Assembly (NCBI GenBank): GCA_964613075.1
Contig: CAZTFV010000053.1
Coordinates: forward strand, 1 to 8,388
Length of the DNA stretch: 8,388 nt
Source: CAYWEP01 sp964613075
Lineage (GTDB): Bacteria; Patescibacteriota; Microgenomatia; Levybacterales; UBA12049
Direction: 5' to 3'
This document shows, one piece after another, positions 5,592-8,388 of the stretch. A program made the translations under genes and the position numbers. The notes below the pieces were generated by a model. It made no database searches. It was not told the DNA's origin and saw only the letters and a list, made by a program, of their open reading frames with translations. The stretch's first letter is position 1, and every line of letters starts with the position of its first letter.

Positions 5592-5626
5592 TATAGTATT
5601 ATACTATATAATAGTCCTACAGTCAA
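5592..5626 (-). promoter_or_regulatory. Promoter of the VanW-like gene with a palindrome over the -10 box
   Basis: On the minus strand, TTGACT (5626-5621, 5/6), a 17-bp spacer, TATAAT (5603-5598, perfect), then 10 nt to the ATG. A perfect 8-bp inverted repeat TATAGTAT-T-ATACTATA (5592-5608) is centred on the -10 and covers it completely, an arrangement typical of operators. The promoter starts just after the stop of the upstream Rpf-like gene, so the VanW-like gene can be expressed independently. Confidence 0.75.
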
Positions 5627-5630
5627 GTTG

Positions 5631-6311
5631 CTAGATCAGGCCATTGCTTCGCATTTTGTGCGCGCAGCCTGGAAACTGCGTCCAGATGCTGGAGCGAGAA
5701 AGGAGACGCTGTACTGCGTCTTTTTGTACTTCAAGGGGTGCTAGGTCGGCTCGAGCATAGCCTGTACCCATGCTATTCCACGTTCCGACTGAGAACTGGA
5801 ATGCCCCATAGTACCCATTACCCGAATTTCGCGTCGCTGTCATGCCTGACTCACAATGTCCGAGGAAACCTATCTGTGCATCACTAAGCGGGCCAGTGGC
5901 ACCAACTGACTGAATAGCCGGTGAAATAACGGGTTGTACCGTAAGAATGACCGAATCTGTTATTTCTTCAGAATCACCGAGCACTTTTTCACGCCCCTGC
6001 CTGCCGGCAGGCAGGTCGTATTCTGCAATGAGTAGGGGAGGAGTGGTGCGCAACTTTATCTCCCAACCTTCCTCAAGCACGTCCGGGTCTTTTATCCAAT
6101 CGTTGTCCTTTAAGATATTTGTCCAGTACTCTTCGTAGCCATACTGATCCTCGGCGATTGAGACAAGCGCATCGCCCTTTTTTACCACGTATTTCACTTT
6201 CCGTATTGGTTCTTGAAGCGGTATTTCATATCTCGCCTGGGGAAGCTGGGGAGTCGTGGGAGTAAGAAAGAGGAGTGTCGCAAGCGTACTTTGCAGTAGG
6301 CTTTGTGTCAT
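5631..6311 (-). CDS. LysM plus Rpf/transglycosylase-like murein hydrolase
   Basis: A 226-aa exported cell-wall enzyme. A short hydrophobic N-terminus (SLLQSTLATLLFL, 4-16) precedes a LysM domain (about 40-88: YVVKKGDALVSIAEDQYG ... GWEIKL) that binds peptidoglycan glycans. A low-complexity linker follows, and then an Rpf-like C-terminal domain (about 143-222). This has GHCESGMTA (151-159) with the presumed catalytic Glu154, NSGNGYYGAFQFSVGTWNSMG (162-182), and a paired Cys (C153/C216) as in resuscitation-promoting factors, which are lysozyme-like transglycosylases. The linker holds LPAGRQG (100-106), encoded by the palindrome at 5996-6015. The frame continues upstream to a TTG at 6371, but that stretch contains a -10 box and a terminator-like hairpin, so I use ATG 6311. 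The n-region of the signal lacks basic residues, which leaves the start less certain. The VanW-like gene follows after 43 nt. Confidence 0.85.
   Translation of the reverse strand: MTQSLLQSTLATLLFLTPTTPQLPQARYEIPLQEPIRKVKYVVKKGDALVSIAEDQYGYEEYWTNILKDNDWIKDPDVLEEGWEIKLRTTPPLLIAEYDLPAGRQGREKVLGDSEEITDSVILTVQPVISPAIQSVGATGPLSDAQIGFLGHCESGMTATRNSGNGYYGAFQFSVGTWNSMGTGYARADLAPLEVQKDAVQRLLSRSSIWTQFPGCAHKMRSNGLI
5996..6015. repeat. 20-bp perfect palindrome of CPR type inserted in coding sequence
   Basis: A perfect palindrome with 10-bp arms, CCTGCCTGCC and GGCAGGCAGG. Read on the minus strand it encodes LPAGRQG in the Rpf-like protein linker. From memory, this peptide and palindrome recur in unrelated proteins and intergenic regions of many Patescibacteria, which suggests a mobile or recombinogenic repeat. 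Its length leaves the frame intact here. Confidence 0.8.
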
Positions 6312-6321
6312 AAAGTATAAT

Positions 6322-6347
6322 AAAAAAGTCCCGATTATTATCGGGAC
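6322..6347 (-). terminator. Terminator-like hairpin in the rpf leader (candidate attenuator)
   Basis: On the minus strand, GTCCCGAT (6347-6340), loop AATA, ATCGGGAC (6335-6328), then six T (6327-6322): a perfect 8-bp stem followed by a U-tract. It ends 10 nt before the rpf ATG (6311) and begins about 7 nt after the start predicted from the promoter at 6390-6362. I see no minus-strand gene upstream for it to terminate. Confidence 0.7.
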
Positions 6348-6361
6348 AATTAATGGCAGAG

Positions 6362-6390
6362 ATTGTATCAAAAAAAGCTTGTTTTGTCAA
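6362..6390 (-). promoter_or_regulatory. Promoter of the rpf-vanW unit
   Basis: On the minus strand, TTGACA (6390-6385, perfect), a 17-bp spacer, TACAAT (6367-6362, 5/6). The expected start is near 6354, giving a leader of about 43 nt that holds little more than the hairpin and U-tract at 6347-6322. Among the genes with a visible promoter here, this is the only one whose leader would be long. Confidence 0.75.
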
Positions 6391-6457
6391 GCTAAATGAA
6401 TAATCTCCGGCGAATCAAACCACAGGGGCTAAACCCTTCTCATTTACCTCGTTTTAT

Positions 6458-6474
6458 AGTATAGTACCTATACT
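6458..6474. promoter_or_regulatory. Palindrome upstream of the tRNA-Leu block
   Basis: A perfect 7-bp inverted repeat AGTATAG-TAC-CTATACT. It contains or touches two -10-like hexamers, TATAGT (6455-6460) and TATACT (6469-6474). The second ends 6 nt before the first tRNA-Leu-like stub at 6481. No good -35 is seen. It resembles the TATAGTAT/ATACTATA palindrome at 5592-5608 in base content, but the half-site order differs. Confidence 0.4.
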
Positions 6475-6480
6475 TATCGA

Positions 6481-6502
6481 GCCCTGATGCTGGAATGGTA
6501 GA
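6481..6502 (+). pseudogene. 5' stub of a tRNA-Leu gene (acceptor and D-arm fragment)
   Basis: GCCCTGATGCTGGAAT-GGTAGA matches the first 23 nt of the intact tRNA-Leu(CAG) at 6573 with one substitution and one deletion, then stops inside the D arm and continues as unrelated TCCACCTACG. No anticodon or T arm follows, so it cannot make a tRNA. Confidence 0.75.
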
Positions 6503-6513
6503 TCCACCTACGG

Positions 6514-6564
6514 GCCGAGATGGCGAAACTGGCCCTCCTTCGTCCTTGCGGACTACGGAAGGGT
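6514..6564 (+). pseudogene. 5' stub of a tRNA-Leu gene joined to a GC-rich hairpin
   Basis: GCCGAGATGGCGAAACTGG (6514-6532) matches the first 19 nt of tRNA-Leu(GAG) at 6800 at 17 positions. Where the anticodon arm should begin there is instead an imperfect hairpin (6533-6563): CCCT ... AGGG outside and GTCC-TTGC-GGAC (6542-6553) inside. The tRNA body is missing; an intact tRNA-Leu begins 9 nt later. Confidence 0.7.
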
Positions 6565-6572
6565 AAATAGAC

Positions 6573-6656
6573 GCTCTGATGCTGGAATCGGTAGACAGGC
6601 TAGCTTCAGGAGCTAGTGTCCGCAAGGACGTGAGAGTTCGAGTCTCTCTCAGAGCA
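6573..6656 (+). tRNA. tRNA-Leu(CAG)
   Basis: 84 nt with the long variable arm of leucine tRNAs. The acceptor GCTCTGA (6573-6579) pairs with TCAGAGC (6649-6655), with discriminator A6656. The anticodon stem CTAGC/GCTAG (6600-6604, 6612-6616) encloses TTCAGGA, anticodon CAG at 6607-6609. The variable arm includes GTCC-GCAA-GGAC. The T arm is GAGAG-TTCGAGT-CTCTC (6632-6648). CCA is not encoded. Confidence 0.96.
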
Positions 6657-6658
6657 CT

Positions 6659-6692
6659 AGGCACCGAATGGTGCCTGGCTTCGCCAGTCTTT
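6659..6692 (+). terminator. Double-hairpin terminator after tRNA-Leu(CAG)
   Basis: Hairpin AGGCACC-GAAT-GGTGCCT (6659-6676) overlaps a second, CTGGC-TTC-GCCAG (6675-6687), which is followed by TCTTT and a pyrimidine-rich stretch. The second hairpin plus U-rich tail suits an intrinsic terminator; the U-tract is interrupted, so the strength is uncertain. Confidence 0.6.
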
Positions 6693-6709
6693 CCCTTAGA
6701 GTATCTCTA

Positions 6710-6718
6710 TGCTAAAAT
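6710..6718 (+). promoter_or_regulatory. Extended -10 promoter upstream of the second tRNA-Leu block
   Basis: TGC-TAAAAT (6710-6718) fits the extended -10 pattern seen at 1770-1778 and 4338-4346. No clear -35 is seen (TTTCCC at 6690-6695 at 17-bp spacing is poor). It ends 10 nt before the tRNA-Leu stub at 6729 and would serve tRNA-Leu(GAG) downstream. Confidence 0.45.
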
Positions 6719-6728
6719 AGCTACGCAC

Positions 6729-6790
6729 GCGGATGTGGTGAAACTGGTATACCCCGAAGGAAGCCTTCGGCTCCTACGGGGCGAGCACGC
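6729..6790 (+). pseudogene. 5' stub of a tRNA-Leu gene joined to a perfect hairpin
   Basis: GCGGATGTGGTGAAACTGGTATAC (6729-6752) has the layout of a tRNA-Leu acceptor strand and D arm, and shares 17 consecutive nt (6736-6752) with the intact tRNA-Leu(GAG) at 6807-6823. It then changes to a perfect hairpin CCGAAGG-AAG-CCTTCGG (6754-6770) set between CCCCG (6752-6756) and CGGGG (6777-6781). The anticodon, variable and T arms are absent. An intact tRNA-Leu follows 9 nt later. Confidence 0.7.
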
Positions 6791-6799
6791 AGTCATTAT

Positions 6800-6886
6800 G
6801 CCGAGGTGGTGAAACTGGTATACACGCAAGCTTGAGGTGCTTGTGCCCTTTAACAAGGCGTGCAGGTTCAAGTCCTGTCCTCGGCA
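6800..6886 (+). tRNA. tRNA-Leu(GAG)
   Basis: 87 nt with a long variable arm. The acceptor GCCGAGG (6800-6806) pairs with CCTCGGC (6879-6885), with discriminator A6886. The anticodon stem CAAGC/GCTTG (6827-6831, 6839-6843) encloses TTGAGGT, anticodon GAG at 6834-6836. The T arm is GCAGG-TTCAAGT-CCTGT (6862-6878), with one G-T pair. CCA is not encoded. The last base belongs to the 12-bp inverted repeat that follows. Confidence 0.96.
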
Positions 6887-6979
6887 CTACCATTCGCTTA
6901 CTTTAGCTTCTGGTAAACCAGTTCGCTAAAGAGCGCTTCTGTAATGCACGCACTTTAATGTTTGATTGCGAATGGTAGT
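6886..6979. repeat. Foldback element with 12-bp perfect inverted ends
   Basis: ACTACCATTCGC (6886-6897) and GCGAATGGTAGT (6968-6979) are perfect inverted repeats 70 nt apart. Nested inside are CTTTAGC/GCTAAAG (6901-6907, 6925-6931), and within that CTGG-TAAA-CCAG (6910-6921). The 94-bp block starts on the last base of tRNA-Leu(GAG). It may be a MITE-like insertion or a structured RNA; no transposase is beside it. Confidence 0.65.
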
Positions 6980-6993
6980 CCTGTCGAAATGCT

Positions 6994-7017
6994 CTTGCGC
7001 GAACTTGAAAGCGCAAG
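6994..7017. repeat. Inverted repeat CTTGCGC/GCGCAAG
   Basis: A perfect 7-bp inverted repeat, CTTGCGC (6994-7000) and GCGCAAG (7011-7017), with a 10-nt loop. It lies between the foldback element and the GIY-YIG remnant, possibly inside the decayed 5' part of that gene. No U-tract follows, so it is not a terminator. Confidence 0.5.
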
Positions 7018-7020
7018 TAA

Positions 7021-7166
7021 ATGGATGACAGAAGACCATTGGAGCTAATATATTACGAGTCTTACAAGAGCAAAGAGGACGCAATAAAAAGAGATTTTTT
7101 TTGAAAACTACTAAAGGCAAACTGCAGCTTAGAAAACAGATAAGTGATTTGAAAGAGGACCCTTAG
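7021..7166 (+). pseudogene. 3' remnant of a GIY-YIG-family endonuclease gene, frameshifted
   Basis: Reading from 7021 gives DDRRPLELIYYESYKSKEDAIKRD, then a stop at 7102-7104. One base earlier in phase, from 7095, it continues FFLKTTKGKLQLRKQISDLKEDP to a stop at 7164-7166. Joined together this is the C-terminal half of a small GIY-YIG endonuclease (RRPLxLIYYE ... SKEDAxxREFFLKT.KG). The break falls in a run of eight T (7095-7102); nine would restore the frame. The N-terminal half with the GIY and YIG motifs is missing; weak similarity in another frame (NLKAQVN, about 7001-7021) hints at further decay upstream. The reading frame runs into the first 10 nt of tRNA-Val. A sequencing error in the T-run could explain one frameshift but not the missing N-terminus. 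Confidence 0.8.
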
Positions 7167-7229
7167 CTCAGTTGGTAGAGCGTTGCATTTACACTGCAAA
7201 TGTCGCAAGTTCGAGTCTTGCAGGGTCCA
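7157..7229 (+). tRNA. tRNA-Val(TAC)
   Basis: 73 nt. The acceptor GGACCCT (7157-7163) pairs with AGGGTCC (7222-7228), with discriminator A7229. The D arm contains TAGCTCAGTTGGTAGAGC. The anticodon stem TTGCA/TGCAA encloses TTTACAC with anticodon TAC. The T arm is GCAAG-TTCGAGT-CTTGC (7205-7221). CCA is not encoded. The 5' end overlaps the tail of the GIY-YIG remnant; no clear promoter is seen directly upstream. Confidence 0.96.
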
Positions 7230-7230
7230 C

Positions 7231-7297
7231 AAAGTCTAGGCAGGCGGGGCGCTTCATTTACATTGAAGGTGTCGGGGTTCAAGTCCCTGATCGTCCA
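7231..7297 (+). pseudogene. Decayed second tRNA-Val(TAC) gene
   Basis: The 3' part is a good tRNA: anticodon stem CTTCA/TGAAG (7252-7256, 7264-7268) around TTTACAT with anticodon TAC, T arm CGGGG-TTCAAGT-CCCTG (7273-7289), then ATCGTCC and A (7290-7297). The 5' part is broken: the expected acceptor strand GGACGAT is absent, and the D-arm region reads TAGGCAGGCGGGGCGC, about 4 nt short of a normal one. The acceptor stem cannot form, so it is most likely a pseudogene of a second valine tRNA. Confidence 0.75.
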
Positions 7298-7311
7298 CAC
7301 TACAACTAATC

Positions 7312-7319
7312 TTTTTTTT
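7312..7319 (+). terminator. T8 tract after the tRNA-Val pair (possible terminator)
   Basis: Eight T follow the decayed tRNA-Val by 14 nt. The only nearby hairpin is that tRNA's T arm (7273-7289), which is too far away for a classic terminator. It may still mark the end of the tRNA transcript. Confidence 0.3.
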
Positions 7320-7380
7320 GTCCTCGAGATTCACTCACTACATCATCAGAATAAACAATTTTAAACACAACCTTCTATAC

Positions 7381-7409
7381 TTGACACTACCTATAGTCAT
7401 AATTATAAT
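7381..7409 (+). promoter_or_regulatory. Consensus sigma70 promoter of the 257-aa gene
   Basis: TTGACA (7381-7386), a 17-bp spacer, TATAAT (7404-7409): both hexamers perfect. The -10 ends 8 nt before ATG 7418, so the leader should be about 2 nt. Like the fic promoter, it predicts strong expression. Confidence 0.85.
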
Positions 7410-7417
7410 GCTACTTT

Positions 7418-8191
7418 ATGGCTCGAGAAACAGGAGATCTTCCTCAACCGCAACTTATAGAAACACATGGCGTCATAATCCCAAGTGGAGATATACTACT
7501 TGGAGATACCATAAAAAATGAACTTGAACAAAACCCAAAGATTGTTCTAGTAGGGGAATATGTTGGAGGGGCACAAGTACCAACGGTTAGACAGCGTGAA
7601 GACCATCATGTCGTTGTAGTTGTTGGGAGTCGTACATTTTTTACTGCACCTAAAGAACCATCAGCTGATTTTGATAGCTTAAACGGGATTACCGCCAGTC
7701 TTCTGGTCCGCACAAATCCGACCTCCATCTATCTAGCTCGTAGAGCCTTCGGTAGCTCTTTTGAAGAGGATCCGTTAGGACAAAAATATAAAGTCTGTGG
7801 ACTTGGATATTATGAGTGCGTCGGGAGGGTCGAGAAAGAGACTACTAAAAAAGGGAAAGTAACTGAAGTTAAGGTTTTTGATGCAGCTGCTATGACTGAT
7901 TATCAAGAATCTTTACCGGATGCAGGGTCTGAGGAAGAGTTGGAACGGTTTACAACTCCTGAAAACTACATACGAATTATCCAAGTAATGTTGTATCCGC
8001 ATCCTGACGTTGCGGAGCTTATTTCCCGATACTACAATGCTCAAGAAAGACCAGATACGTACGATTGGAGGAATTTTAGACATGAAATACAATCATTATG
8101 GAGGGAGGTTCCCGCTGGCTATGCACACGGACTACCATCCAATTTGCAAAAATATCTTGATTATTTACGAAAACAAGCTGCGTCTGCGTAG
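7418..8191 (+). CDS. Uncharacterised soluble protein (257 aa)
   Basis: I do not recognise this protein. It is soluble, without signal peptide or membrane segment. Residues 12-75 are rich in short beta segments (LIETHGVIIPSGDILLGD, KIVLVGEYVG, HHVVVVVGSRTFF). Residues 88-135 continue as mixed structure with a Cys pair (CGLGYYEC, 127-134). An acidic, mostly helical C-terminus runs from about 170 to 255 (SEEELERF, NYIRIIQVMLYPHPDVAELISRYY, LQKYLDYLRKQ). DHHVVVVV (62-69) is the most conspicuous motif but matches no catalytic signature I can name. The start is well supported: a perfect promoter lies 8 nt upstream and no Shine-Dalgarno is present. It stands alone, with tRNAs upstream and a possibly structured non-coding region downstream. 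The coding quality is good, with no internal breaks. Confidence 0.75.
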   Translation: MARETGDLPQPQLIETHGVIIPSGDILLGDTIKNELEQNPKIVLVGEYVGGAQVPTVRQREDHHVVVVVGSRTFFTAPKEPSADFDSLNGITASLLVRTNPTSIYLARRAFGSSFEEDPLGQKYKVCGLGYYECVGRVEKETTKKGKVTEVKVFDAAAMTDYQESLPDAGSEEELERFTTPENYIRIIQVMLYPHPDVAELISRYYNAQERPDTYDWRNFRHEIQSLWREVPAGYAHGLPSNLQKYLDYLRKQAASA

Positions 8192-8258
8192 TCTTTCTAT
8201 GACTAATTTCAACCTCGTACGGCGATCAGTTGCCTATACTTAAAGAGAAAAAATTTGT

Positions 8259-8367
8259 AACCGTTCACGGTTCCGACACAATATTCTTCGAGTGAGGCTA
8301 AATGCCGAATCGAGAAGTTTCAGAAGAAGAGTTCTCGACAAGCCCCGCTCAGCGGGGCAAGCTCGAA
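8259..8367 (+). other. Candidate structured RNA region or cluster of palindromes
   Basis: Four perfect stems can be drawn: AACCG-TTCA-CGGTT (8259-8272); an outer pair TTCGAG/CTCGAA (8287-8292, 8362-8367); inside it TCGAGAA/TTCTCGA (8310-8316, 8332-8338); and GCCCCGC-TCA-GCGGGGC (8342-8358). The last three could form a three-way junction. No gene of usable length is seen here apart from a 23-codon frame (8302-8373). No convincing promoter is seen; TATACT at 8235-8240 lacks a -35. It may equally be a mobile palindrome cluster. Confidence 0.35.
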
Positions 8368-8388
8368 CAATAATGTACCCGCGACCTG

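Noticed and set aside
6312..6371. TTG start at 6371 giving an extra membrane segment to the Rpf-like protein
   Set aside because: This stretch contains the -10 box and a terminator-like hairpin with T6; the TTG lies upstream of the predicted transcription start. The hydrophobic residues come from the hairpin sequence.
6440..6812. Open frames on both strands across the tRNA-Leu region
   Set aside because: They are translations of tRNA genes and stubs (6573-6656 and neighbours), not proteins.
6926..7120. 64-codon minus-strand frame
   Set aside because: It is antisense to the foldback and the GIY-YIG remnant, whose plus-strand similarity is clear.
8010..8243. 77-codon frame overlapping the end of the 257-aa gene
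   Set aside because: It lies out of frame inside a well-supported gene, with no promoter or family features.
8241..8388. Minus-strand frame without stops entering from the right edge
   Set aside because: About 48 codons with no recognisable motif, crossing strong hairpins; cannot be told from chance without the flanking sequence.

Overview
The window looks like chromosome from a Patescibacteria (CPR) genome; I cannot place it in a class. The signs are small single-domain genes, tRNAs without encoded CCA, a 20-bp CPR-type palindrome that puts LPAGRQG into a protein, and the near absence of Shine-Dalgarno sequences. Seven starts (112, 507, 1424, 1786, 3267, 5587 on minus, 7418) lie 6-11 nt after a sigma70-type -10 box, so their mRNAs should be leaderless or carry 1-5 nt leaders.

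Layout. 1-1250: a small coiled-coil protein (112-378), then a REP-associated HUH transposase (RAYT, 507-1178) flanked by two inverted REP-like hairpins and preceded by a short GCTAAACC array. 1424-3124: a small membrane protein, then a two-gene unit of an alpha/beta hydrolase (1786-2328) and a class I SAM methyltransferase (2336-3124). 3151-4322: a Fic AMP-transferase with an N-terminal inhibitory motif and a C-terminal winged helix, behind a consensus promoter with repeat and operator-like elements. 4368-4888: tRNA-Gly(GCC) followed 4 nt later by a PEBP-family gene, probably on one transcript. 4898-6390 (minus): two envelope genes, LysM-Rpf-like (5631-6311) then VanW-like (4898-5587). The Rpf promoter runs straight into a terminator-like hairpin, suggesting attenuation. 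6458-7319: a scrambled tRNA region with intact tRNA-Leu(CAG), tRNA-Leu(GAG) and tRNA-Val(TAC), three 5' tRNA-Leu stubs (two joined to GC-rich hairpins), a decayed tRNA-Val(TAC), a foldback next to tRNA-Leu(GAG) and a GIY-YIG remnant. 7418-8191: an unrecognised 257-aa soluble protein with a consensus promoter. 8192-8388: no clear gene, but several nested inverted repeats.

How the parts relate. The LysM-Rpf and VanW-like proteins probably act together on peptidoglycan, of the cell or of a host bacterium. The RAYT and its REPs form a self-contained element. The other genes look like independent small units. The most unusual points are the uniform leaderless gene starts, the tRNA-to-mRNA junction, the rpf leader hairpin, and the tRNA-Leu stubs broken in or just after the D arm.
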